59,770 nucleotides of DNA from contig CAIXPF010000204.1 of assembly GCA_903921205.1 (NCBI GenBank), positions 1 to 59,770 on the forward strand. Direction: 5' to 3'. The notes beneath the pieces were generated by a model. The model was not told the DNA's origin. It searched no databases and saw only the letters and a list, made by a program, of their open reading frames with translations. Of this stretch, positions 16,046-23,810 are shown in pieces. Position 1 is the stretch's first letter; every line of letters starts with the position of its first letter. The DNA is from an uncultured Acidimicrobiia bacterium (GTDB lineage: Bacteria; Actinomycetota; Acidimicrobiia; Acidimicrobiales; CAIXPF01). The position numbers and the translations under genes are program-made.

Positions 16046-17776
16046 ATGTCCGACTACGACGTCGTATGGCCCCGCAGCCCCCGTACCGCCGAGCTGGTGA
16101 CGTTGGCACCGCGCCCGGCGAGCCTGGAGGGCAAGCGGATCGCGTTCATCTGGGACTACCTGTTCCGCGGCGACGAGATCTTCCCCATCCTGCAGCGTGA
16201 GCTGACCCGGCTGATCCCCGGCGTGCAGTTCGTCTCCTACGAGGCGTTCGGCACCACCCACGGCGCCGGTGAGCACGAGGTGCTCGACAGCTTCCCGGCC
16301 CGGTTCCGTGAGCTGGGGGTCGACGCCGCCATCTCCGGGATGGGGTGTTGAGGCAGCTGCACGCCCGCCGTGTTGCGGGCATCCGCTGCAGCCGAACTGG
16401 CCGGGGTGCCGACCTCGTCGCTGGTCTGCGAAGGCTTCCTGGGCCAGGCCGCCTCCACCTCGAGTGGCCTGGGCATGCCGAACCTGCCGGTCGCGGTGGT
16501 GCCCGGCCACGTCGACACCCAGCCCGCTGACGAGCTGGAACGCAACATCGTCGAGGTCACCCTGGCGCGTGTGATCGAGAACCTCACCGCAGCACCCGAC
16601 GAGGCGGTGGTCGCGCCCGAGCCAGGCCCCACCGAGGTGGTCTTCCGCGGTTCCTTCGAGGAGGTCAACCGGCTCTACTACGAGAACCGCTGGTCCGACG
16701 GGCTGCCGATCGTGCCACCCACGGTCGAGGCGGTCGAGGCGTTCCTGGCCTACACCGAGCTCGACGCGCAGCACAGCTTCGGCCCGCTGCTGCCCGACCG
16801 ACGCGCCGCAACCGTGTGGTCGGCCGCGGTCAACGCAGTCATGGCCGGCTGCCGGCCCGAGTACTTCCCGGTGCTGCTGGCCGTGGTCGAGGCGCTGGCC
16901 GATCCGGCCTACGGGGTCGAGCACTCCGGCAACACCCCAGGGGCGGAGACGCTGATCACCGTGAACGGGCCGATCGCCCGTCAGCTCGGCTTCAACGACG
17001 AGCAGGGCGCGTTGCGCGACGGGTTCCAGGCCAACACCAGCATCGGGCGCTTCTTCCGCCTGTACCTGCGCAACGTGGCCGGGTTCCTGCCGTGGGAGAC
17101 CGACAAGGGCACCTTCGGCAACACCTGGCGGGTGGCGATGGCCGAGAACGAGGCGGTGCTCGCCGAGATCGGCTGGCCGCCCCAGTCGAGCGACTTCGGG
17201 TTCTCCGCAGGTGAGAACGCCGTCACCATCTCGCGCTACACCGGTGGCGGGGTGGTCACCTCGGTGTTCGGCCAGACCCCTGAGCAGATGGTCGACTACC
17301 TCGCCGACGCGCTCACCAAGATCGGCGGCTGGGAGTACGTGTTCACCGTCGGCGTGGCGTCGGACACCTACCGGCCGCTGCTGCTGTTGAGCCCGGTCCT
17401 GGCCCGTACCATCGCCGCAGGCGGCTGGTCTCGCCGTGATCTCAAGGTGGCGCTGTGGGAACGGGCCCGACTGCCGGCCTCGAAGTTCGAGCGGTACCTG
17501 GGGGAGTGGACGAACCTGGTGCCGGGCCGGCGGACCCTCGAGGACCTGGTCAACCTGCGCAAGGCCGACCGGGTGTTCAAGCAGTCGACCGATCCGGATC
17601 GCCTGGTGCCGATCGTGGCCGACCCCGACCACATCCAGATCGCGGTGACCGGCGACCCGCTGCGAACCAACGCCTACGTCTTCGCCCACAACGGCATGTT
17701 GGGGTTCCCCACCGCCAAGGCCGTGCGGCTGCCGGCCGACTGGGAGGCCCGCCTCGCCACCGCCCGCGACCGGTGA
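16046..17776 (+). CDS. UGSC-family selenoprotein with in-frame UGA (Sec102)
   Basis: A single 577-codon frame is interrupted only by TGA at 16349-16351. Codons on both sides have the same high-GC third-position bias, and the protein context is SGMGC-TGA-GSCTPAV, so the TGA falls at the U of the U/C-G-S-C motif that gives this family its name. I read it as selenocysteine 102 in a C-U-G-S-C site (C101, U102, C105), suggesting a redox-active Sec/Cys pair. Residues 1-160 form the UGSC domain (GKRIAFIWDYLFRGDEIFP). From about 210 a second domain begins (NRWSDGLPIVPPTVEAVEAF) that is shared with the next gene. A TAGTCA hexamer lies 6 nt before the ATG. Its biochemical function is unknown. The alternative, a pseudogene or two separate genes, is unlikely given the motif position and the hairpin. 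Confidence 0.88.
16352..16394 (+). promoter_or_regulatory. Candidate bacterial SECIS element
   Basis: Directly after the UGA, GCTGCA (16356-16361) pairs with TGCAGC (16387-16392), and GCCCGC (16363-16368) pairs with GCGGGC (16375-16380). The apical loop CGTGTT (16369-16374) contains a GU. The apical stem starts 11 nt after the UGA, as in known bacterial SECIS hairpins that bind SelB. An asymmetric internal loop (1 nt against 6 nt) separates the stems. Confidence 0.75.
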
Positions 17777-18939
17777 GCGGCGACGGCGTCGGCTCGCAGT
17801 GGGTGCTGGTGCCGGTGGCGCAGCGCCGTGACGGCAGTTGGCTCGACGACACCCTGGCGGCGCGCAGCGCCGAGGCCGGTCTCACCGGCCGTGCCCCCGA
17901 GGCCGGGCGCTTCCCCCGTCAACGGGTGGAGCTGTTCCGGGGACCTGCCGCCGAGGTCGACCTCGAGCAGGCCTTCCGCCGCCGCGGCTGGACCGACGGC
18001 CTGCCGGTGGTGGCACCCACCGTCGGTCGGGTGGCGACGCTGGTGGAGGCGTCGGGGCGCCGACCGGCCGAGCAGGTGGGTGTGCTCGCTCCGTTGGGCG
18101 GCGTGGCCACGGTGGAACGGGTCGCGGCCAACGCGGTCATGGCCGGATGCGGCACCGAGCAGTTCCCCTTCGTGCTGGCAGCGGTCGAGGCGGTGTGCGA
18201 CCCGGCGTTCAACCTGGCCGGGGTACAGACCACCGACGAGAACGTCACCCCGCTGCTCGTGATCAGCGCGCCGGCGGCCCGACGGGACGCCGCCGAGCTG
18301 AACAGCGGGTTCGGGGTGCTCGGGCCGGGATGGCGGGGCAACGCCACCATCGGCCGGGCTCTGCGCCTGGTGCTGCAGAACCTCGGCGGCGGTTGGCCCG
18401 GTGCCCTGTCCTTCGCCGGGGCCGGCCAGCCCGGGCGGTACACGCTCTGTGTGGCCGAGGACGACGAGAACTGTCCGTGGGAGCCGCTGCGCGTCGGTCT
18501 CGGCTCCGGCCCGGACGAGGCGGTGGTGATCGCCGTGCGGGCCGAGTCTGCGGTGAACGTGACCGGCGGGCTCGACGAGGTCGTGTCGGTGATGGCCTCG
18601 GCGACCTCGGCGTTCACCGCGCTGCACGGTGGCTCGGCGGCGCTGCTGCTGGCCCCGCACACGGCGGCAGAACTGGCCGGGCAGGGTCTGTCGCGCCGCG
18701 ACGTGGCCGCGTCGCTCGCCGAGCGGGCGGTCATCGCCGAATCGGTGTGGCGACGGTTCTGGGTCGCCTCGGCGGTGAAGGGCGGGCCGCCGCCGGGCGA
18801 CGTGCCGGTCCTCGTCGACCCCGACCGGCTGCTGATCGTGGTGGCCGGCGGCACGGTGCCGATCCCGCAGCACGTGTGGTTTCCCGGCTGGGGCTTCCCG
18901 CCGGCGCACGTGGCGAGAGCGGTCCCGCCGCGGCGCTGA
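17773..18939 (+). CDS. Paralog of the UGSC protein's C-terminal domain, function unknown
   Basis: A 388-residue protein whose GTG at 17773 overlaps the selenoprotein stop (GTGA), so the two are translationally coupled. It aligns with the second domain of the upstream protein: RGWTDGLPVVAPTVGRVATL against NRWSDGLPIVPPTVEAVEAF, and ANAVMAGCGTEQFPFVLAAV against VNAVMAGCRPEYFPVLLAVV. The conserved DGLP and NAVMAGC blocks may mark a shared active site or interface. It lacks a UGSC domain. The two products probably form a hetero-oligomer. I do not recognise an enzymatic activity for this domain. Confidence 0.8.
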   Translation: MSGDGVGSQWVLVPVAQRRDGSWLDDTLAARSAEAGLTGRAPEAGRFPRQRVELFRGPAAEVDLEQAFRRRGWTDGLPVVAPTVGRVATLVEASGRRPAEQVGVLAPLGGVATVERVAANAVMAGCGTEQFPFVLAAVEAVCDPAFNLAGVQTTDENVTPLLVISAPAARRDAAELNSGFGVLGPGWRGNATIGRALRLVLQNLGGGWPGALSFAGAGQPGRYTLCVAEDDENCPWEPLRVGLGSGPDEAVVIAVRAESAVNVTGGLDEVVSVMASATSAFTALHGGSAALLLAPHTAAELAGQGLSRRDVAASLAERAVIAESVWRRFWVASAVKGGPPPGDVPVLVDPDRLLIVVAGGTVPIPQHVWFPGWGFPPAHVARAVPPRR

Positions 18940-18963
18940 ACACCGGGTTGCGCCCGGCGTCGG

Positions 18964-19824
18964 TCAGGTCCGCTTCGGGGTGGGCAGCGTCGGCGGGCGG
19001 CGTTCCTCGATCTCGCGGTGGCGGCGCTCGATCGGGGCGTCCCACACCTCGTCGGTGAACAGCCAGAACTGGTCGGTGAGAATGGCGTCGTGCACCAGGT
19101 CGGCCACCTCGGCCGGCGGTTTGCCGCCCTCGATCATGCGCCGGGCGATCTCCACGAAGCGGTTCCCGCCGCCCTCGCCGTCGGCGCGCGGCTCGTTCCG
19201 TGCCGGCGGGGCGCCGGGCCGGTTGCGTTGCGAGTCGAGGATGTTGGTGGCCACGAACCCGGGGCACAGACAGGTGACGCCGACGGTGGAGTTCTCGCGC
19301 CGCAGCTCGTTGAAGAGCGTCTCGGTCATGGTGGCGACCCCGTGCTTGGACACGTTGTAGGGCGCCCCGTACGGCGAGGACGTGTGCCCGGCGATCGATG
19401 CCGTGGTGACCACGTGTCCGTCGCCGTGCTCGATCAGGTGCGGTACGAACGTGCGGATGCCGTGGATGACCCCCCACAGGTTCACGTCGAGGGTCCAGCG
19501 CCAGTCGTCCGCCGAGAGCTTCCAGCTGACCTTGTTGACGCCGCTCACCCCGGCGTTGAGGCACACCACGTTGAGCTGCCCGAACGCCTCGATCCCGGCG
19601 GCGAGCACCGCCTCGTGGTCCTCCGCCCGGCCGACGTCGCAGCGCACGCCGATCGCCTCGGCCCCGCTGCCGCGCAACTCGGCCACCACTGCGTCGAGCG
19701 CCGGCTGTTCGATGTCGGCCACCACCACACGCATGCCGGCCCGGGCGAAACGCTCACAGAACGCCCTGCCCATGCCCGACGCCCCGCCGGTGACGACCGC
19801 GGTGCGGCCCTGCAACTCCTTCAT
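18964..19824 (-). CDS. SDR-family NAD(P)-dependent oxidoreductase
   Basis: A 286-residue classical short-chain dehydrogenase. It has the nucleotide-binding TGGASGMGRAF, a DIEQ motif after beta-2 that favours NAD over NADP, CLNAGVSG (NAG), TTASIAGHTS, and the catalytic YNVSK. The C-terminus is extended (RNRPGAPPARNEPRADGEGG insertion). It is the last gene of an apparent four-gene operon (ADH, enoyl-CoA hydratase, SDR, SDR) and starts 3 bp after its SDR neighbour. Likely role: oxidation of a secondary alcohol or hydroxyacyl-CoA in the same pathway. Confidence 0.9.
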   Translation of the reverse strand: MKELQGRTAVVTGGASGMGRAFCERFARAGMRVVVADIEQPALDAVVAELRGSGAEAIGVRCDVGRAEDHEAVLAAGIEAFGQLNVVCLNAGVSGVNKVSWKLSADDWRWTLDVNLWGVIHGIRTFVPHLIEHGDGHVVTTASIAGHTSSPYGAPYNVSKHGVATMTETLFNELRRENSTVGVTCLCPGFVATNILDSQRNRPGAPPARNEPRADGEGGGNRFVEIARRMIEGGKPPAEVADLVHDAILTDQFWLFTDEVWDAPIERRHREIEERRPPTLPTPKRT

Positions 19825-19827
19825 GGC

Positions 19828-20619
19828 TCAGTCCTTCCTCGGGCGGGGATCGCCCATGTTGACCAGCGCGGCGCGCGAGGTGAGGCCACCGTCGACCACG
19901 AGGGCCTCACCGGTGATGAACGACGACTCGTCCGAGGCCAGCCACACCGCAGCAGCGGCGATCTCGCTCGGCCGGCCGATGCGGCCGAGCAGGTGCGAGC
20001 GGCCGGTGGCCTCTGCCGCCGCAGGGTCGGCCAGCATGCGTTGGACCGGCGGCGTCTCGATGGCGCCGGGGCAGATGCAGTTGACCCGGATGCCCTGACG
20101 GGCATGGTCGGTGGCGAGGCAGCGGGTGAGGTTGATGACCGCGGCCTTGCTGGCCCCGTAGACGATGCCGGCCGGGTCGCCGCGCAGACCGGACACCGAT
20201 GCGGTGTTGATGATCGCCCCACCACCGCTGTCGGCGATGACCGGGACGGCGTACTTGGCGCCGAGGAAGATCGACTTGACGTTGGTGTCCATCACCACGT
20301 CCCAGTCGTCCTCGCTGAGCTTGACCGCGTTGCCGGGCCGGATGGTGCCGGCGTTGAAGAACGCGACGTGCAGGCCCCCGAAGTGCTGCACGGCGGCGTT
20401 GACCATGGCCTCGTTGTCGGCGGCACGGCGCACGTCGACCTCCACCGCGGTCGCCCGGCCGCCGGCGGCGACGATGGCCTGCGCGGTCTCCTCGGCACGG
20501 GCGAGACGGATGTCGGCGCAGACCACGGCGGCGCCCTCGGCCGCGAACCGGCGCGCCGATTCGGCCCCGATCCCCGAGCCCGCACCGGTCACGATGGCAA
20601 CTTTTCCCTCGAGCAGCAT
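19828..20619 (-). CDS. SDR-family NAD(P)-dependent oxidoreductase
   Basis: A 263-residue short-chain dehydrogenase with TGAGSGIGAES, ADIR (an acidic NAD-selecting residue), FNAGTI, NTASVSGLRG and the YGASK catalytic motif. The ATG at 20619 gives the standard MLLEGKVAIVTG start. A GTG six codons upstream is possible. It lies between the enoyl-CoA hydratase (55 bp) and the second SDR (3 bp). Together with those genes it suggests stepwise beta-oxidation-like degradation of a branched or cyclic substrate. Confidence 0.9.
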   Translation of the reverse strand: MLLEGKVAIVTGAGSGIGAESARRFAAEGAAVVCADIRLARAEETAQAIVAAGGRATAVEVDVRRAADNEAMVNAAVQHFGGLHVAFFNAGTIRPGNAVKLSEDDWDVVMDTNVKSIFLGAKYAVPVIADSGGGAIINTASVSGLRGDPAGIVYGASKAAVINLTRCLATDHARQGIRVNCICPGAIETPPVQRMLADPAAAEATGRSHLLGRIGRPSEIAAAAVWLASDESSFITGEALVVDGGLTSRAALVNMGDPRPRKD

Positions 20620-20674
20620 GTGGCCATCGTCGCACACGTTCGGGCGGGCAGCGGCACGGACACCCGGGCGGCGC

Positions 20675-21451
20675 TCAGGACCAGCCGGGGCGCATCCGCC
20701 AGCCGCCCTCGGCGTGGTCCTGCAGGCCGGTGACGAACTGACGGGTGCGCATGGCGCGCATCCCGTGCTCGTACTCGGTGCGTAGGGCCTCGTCGAGGGG
20801 TTGGCCCCACTGCTCGTAGGAGGCGAGGCGATCGCCGCGCAACGCGGCCTGGGGCCGTTCGGCGAGCTGGTGGGCCAGGCGTACCGCCTCCTCGAGGGCC
20901 CGTCCCGGTTCCACGAGGCGGTTCGCCAACCCCATCTGCCGGGCCTCGGCGCCGCTGACCCCCCGTCCGGTGAGGATCAGGTCGAGGGCGTGGCTGTGGG
21001 CCAGCAGCCGGGTGAGCCGGACGGTGCCGCCGTCCATCAACGGGATGCCCCAACGCCGGCAGTACACGCCGAACACCGCGTCGGTGGCGGCGACGCGCAG
21101 ATCGCACCAGGCGGCGAGCTCCAACCCGCCGGCCACGGCATGGCCCTCGACGGCGGCGATGGTCGGCTTGCCCAGCAGACGCCGGGTGGGGCCCAACGGA
21201 CCGTCCCCGTCGGGCTCGGTGCGCACCACCCGGCCGGGGTCACGGCTGCGTGACGCCTTCAGGTCGGCGCCGGCGCAGAACGTGCCCCCGGCCCCGGTGA
21301 GCACGGCCACCGCCAGGCGCTCATCGGCATCGAACGCGGCGAACGCGTCGGTGAGCGCCTCGGCGGTGGGCCGGTCGATGGCGTTGGCCACCTCCGGCCG
21401 GTTGATGGTGACGACGGCGACGGGACCGTCGACGCGGAGCTCGACCGGCAC
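20675..21451 (-). CDS. Enoyl-CoA hydratase/isomerase family protein
   Basis: A 258-residue crotonase-fold protein with GTG start, 6 bp after the alcohol dehydrogenase. It shows TINRPEVANAIDRP, the oxyanion-hole segments GGTFCAGADLKA and AVAGGLELAAWCDLRV, and the C-terminal WRMRPGWS. At the positions of the two catalytic glutamates of true hydratases, this protein has an insertion-rich loop and VYCRRWGIPLMDGGTVRL. The second acidic residue is D in MDGG, so isomerase, hydrolase or another crotonase activity is possible. Confidence 0.87.
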   Translation of the reverse strand: MPVELRVDGPVAVVTINRPEVANAIDRPTAEALTDAFAAFDADERLAVAVLTGAGGTFCAGADLKASRSRDPGRVVRTEPDGDGPLGPTRRLLGKPTIAAVEGHAVAGGLELAAWCDLRVAATDAVFGVYCRRWGIPLMDGGTVRLTRLLAHSHALDLILTGRGVSGAEARQMGLANRLVEPGRALEEAVRLAHQLAERPQAALRGDRLASYEQWGQPLDEALRTEYEHGMRAMRTRQFVTGLQDHAEGGWRMRPGWS

Positions 21452-21457
21452 GGCAGC

Positions 21458-22549
21458 TCAGTCGAAGACGATGACCTGGCGGGTGACCTCGCCGCGCTTC
21501 ATGGCGGCGTAGCCCTCGTTGATCTGCTCGAGCTTCAGGGTGGCCGAGACCATCTCGTCGAGCTTGAGCCGGCCGTCGAGGTACATCGACACCATGTTCG
21601 GCATGTCGGTACGGAACTGGTTCGAGCCCATCATCGAGCCCTGCAGCTTCTTCTCGGCGAGCAGGTCGATGCCGCGGATCTCCAGCTTCTGGGTGGAGGG
21701 GACCATGCCGATGACCGTGGCCGTGCCGCCCACACCGAGCATGTTGAACGCCTGCTCGCTGGTGGCCTTGAGGCCGATGGCCTCGAAGCTGTACTCGACC
21801 CCGCCGTCGGAGAGCTCCCGGACCGCCTCGACCACGTTGTCGACCTTGGAGGCGTTGACGACGTGGGTGCCGCCGAGCTGGCGGGCGACCTCGAGCTTCT
21901 CGTCGGACACGTCGACCACGATGACCTGCACCGCTCCGGCGATGCGCGCCGCCTGGATCGCGGCGAGGCCGATGCCGCCGGCACCGATGACGCACACCGA
22001 CGCGCCCGGCGGGACCTGGGCGGTGCGGAACACCGCACCCATGCCGGTGGTGATGCCGCAGCCGATGAGCGCCGCCCGGTCGAGCGGCATGTCCGGGGTG
22101 ATCTTCACGACGCCGTTCTGGTGGATCAGCATCTGCTCGCCGAACCCACCGAGGCGGGCGAACTGGTCGACCGCGGTGCCGTCGTGCTTGGTCAGCCGGG
22201 AGGCGGACCCGCGCGGCCGGGAGGTGGCGGCGGGGTTGGTGCAACGGTACGGATGACCCGACAGGCACTGGCGGCACTGACCGCAGAAGATCGAGGTGCA
22301 GCAGATCACGTGGTCGCCCGGCTTGACGTAGCGGACGTTCTCGCCCACGGCCTCCACGATGCCGGCGGACTCGTGACCGAGCACGGCCGGGAGCTTGGTG
22401 CGGAACAGCCCCTCCATGAAGTGCAGGTCCGAGTGGCACAGTCCCGCGCCCTTGACCTGCAGCAGGACCTCGTCGGGTCCGGGCTTGTCGATGAGGATGT
22501 CCTCGATCTCGAGCGGCCCCGGTTGGGCGTTGAGCACAGCAGCTTTCAT
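21458..22549 (-). CDS. Zinc-dependent alcohol dehydrogenase (MDR superfamily)
   Basis: A 363-residue medium-chain dehydrogenase. Catalytic zinc ligands are visible in GLCHSDLHF and LGHESAGIV. The structural zinc lobe CGQCRQCLSGHPYRC is intact, and the Rossmann motif is VIGAGGIGLAA followed by VVDVSDEK, whose acidic residue indicates NAD. It resembles class III or NDMA-dependent alcohol dehydrogenases. It is the first gene of the ADH-ECH-SDR-SDR operon, with GGGGGAACC before the ATG at 22549. The substrate is probably a primary alcohol or a thiol adduct, but this is not determinable. Confidence 0.9.
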   Translation of the reverse strand: MKAAVLNAQPGPLEIEDILIDKPGPDEVLLQVKGAGLCHSDLHFMEGLFRTKLPAVLGHESAGIVEAVGENVRYVKPGDHVICCTSIFCGQCRQCLSGHPYRCTNPAATSRPRGSASRLTKHDGTAVDQFARLGGFGEQMLIHQNGVVKITPDMPLDRAALIGCGITTGMGAVFRTAQVPPGASVCVIGAGGIGLAAIQAARIAGAVQVIVVDVSDEKLEVARQLGGTHVVNASKVDNVVEAVRELSDGGVEYSFEAIGLKATSEQAFNMLGVGGTATVIGMVPSTQKLEIRGIDLLAEKKLQGSMMGSNQFRTDMPNMVSMYLDGRLKLDEMVSATLKLEQINEGYAAMKRGEVTRQVIVFD

Positions 22550-22696
22550 GGTTCCCCCTGGCAGGTCGACGTGCGGCGCAGACCTTACCGCCCGCCGCCT
22601 GCCGCCTCGGCCCGTTCACGGCGGTGGCGCAGCGGCGTGGTGGCGCGGTGGTGGGGAGGCCGCATCGTCGCTGCCGGATGGGGCAGGCTGGGTGCG

Positions 22697-22963
22697 GTGC
22701 TGTTCGTGACCGCTGTCCTGTGCCCCCATCACGAGGCGTTCGTGGGTTGGTGCCGTTCCAACGGGTACCGCCAGTCGGGCGACGGTGGGGAGACCGCGGA
22801 CGGTCGTTGGGTGGCCGTCGAGGTGCTGCAGGCAGCCGACCTCGACGGGTTGGTCATCGACCGGGTCGACCACGCACTCGACTTCTGGCGCCTCGGTGAC
22901 CGCGACACGGTGTTCGCCCTCGATGCGCTGGCGCGCAGCCGGCTGCGGAGGTCCTACGACTGA
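22697..22963 (+). CDS. Hypothetical 88-residue protein
   Basis: A small open frame with strong coding bias. A GTG start at 22697 gives MLFVTAVLCPHHEAFVGWCR, then a middle rich in Gly/Asp and a C-terminal helix (DTVFALDALARSRLRRSYD). No family is recognised and no membrane segment is present. It is divergent from the alcohol dehydrogenase and lies 66 bp before an alpha/beta hydrolase on the same strand. The start is uncertain because no clear ribosome site is seen. Confidence 0.55.
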   Translation: MLFVTAVLCPHHEAFVGWCRSNGYRQSGDGGETADGRWVAVEVLQAADLDGLVIDRVDHALDFWRLGDRDTVFALDALARSRLRRSYD

Positions 22964-23029
22964 GCGACCGGTACGAAGCGGCGCGCTACCGTGCGGCCGT
23001 CACCCTGCCGTGCGAAGGAGCGTCCTGTC

Positions 23030-23758
23030 ATGCCCATGTTCGAATCCGGCGATACGAAGCTGTACTACGAGGAGCACGGCAGCGGGTTCCCGATCCTGTT
23101 GATCGCCCCGGGCGGGATGCGCTCGGAGATGACCTTCTGGGAGCGCACGCCGTGGAACCCAATCACCCAGCTGTCGGACCGCTACCGGGTCATCGCCATG
23201 GACCAGCGCAATGCCGGGCGTTCGTCGGCCCCGGTGCGTGCCGGTCACGGCTGGCAGACCTATACCGCCGACCAGTTGGCGTTGCTCGACCATCTCGGTG
23301 TCGACCGGTTCCATGTAGCCGGTATGTGCATCGGCGGGTCCTACATCATGGCGCTGGCGGCTGCGGCCCCGCAGCGGGTGGCCTCGGGGGTGGTGTTCCA
23401 GACCATCGGCCTCGACGGGAACCGGCAGGCGTTCTACGACATGTTCGACAGCTGGGCGGACGAGCTGGCGCCCGAACGGCCCGACACCAGCCCCCAGGCC
23501 TGGGCCGAGTTCCGGGAGCGGATGTACGGGGTCGACGAGTTCCTCTTCACCGCCGGCGACGACGAGGTGCGGGCCTGCACCACGCCGTTGTTGGTGCTGC
23601 TGGGCAACGACCTGTACCACCCCGAGGCGAGCTCGCGTCGGCTGGCCGAGCTGGCCCCGAACGCCACCTTGGTCGAGCACTGGAAGGAAGCGCCCTACCA
23701 CGCCGCGGCGATGGCCGAGATGGAGCAGTTCCTGGCCCGTCACACCCCGACGGCCTGA
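23030..23758 (+). CDS. Alpha/beta hydrolase with cysteine at the nucleophile elbow
   Basis: A 242-residue alpha/beta hydrolase. The ATG at 23030 is preceded by GAAGGAG. Features are the oxyanion segment LLIAPGGMRS, AMDQRNAGRSS after strand 4, the nucleophile elbow AGMCIGGSY, the acid LLGNDLYHP and the histidine APYHAAA. The elbow reads G-M-C-I-G, so the nucleophile is Cys rather than Ser, as in dienelactone hydrolases (GxCxGG). That suggests cleavage of a lactone, enol ester or thioester rather than a simple lipase role. Confidence 0.87.
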   Translation: MPMFESGDTKLYYEEHGSGFPILLIAPGGMRSEMTFWERTPWNPITQLSDRYRVIAMDQRNAGRSSAPVRAGHGWQTYTADQLALLDHLGVDRFHVAGMCIGGSYIMALAAAAPQRVASGVVFQTIGLDGNRQAFYDMFDSWADELAPERPDTSPQAWAEFRERMYGVDEFLFTAGDDEVRACTTPLLVLLGNDLYHPEASSRRLAELAPNATLVEHWKEAPYHAAAMAEMEQFLARHTPTA

Positions 23759-23766
23759 CCCGGCAG

Positions 23767-23790
23767 GTCGCACCCGGTCACCGGGGCGAC
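23767..23790. terminator. Hairpin between convergent genes
   Basis: GTCGC-A-CCCGG pairs with CCGGG-GCGAC around a TCA loop, giving ten base pairs with one bulged A. It lies between the hydrolase stop (23758) and the convergent acyl-CoA dehydrogenase stop (23811). There is no T-run. Confidence 0.45.
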
Positions 23791-23810
23791 CCGGCCGGGC
23801 CGGGTCCGGG

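Noticed and set aside
16349-16351. In-frame TGA in the UGSC gene as a nonsense mutation or pseudogene
   Set aside because: The codon is exactly at the Sec position of the family motif, coding bias is uniform on both sides, a SECIS-like hairpin follows, and the downstream partner gene is intact and coupled.
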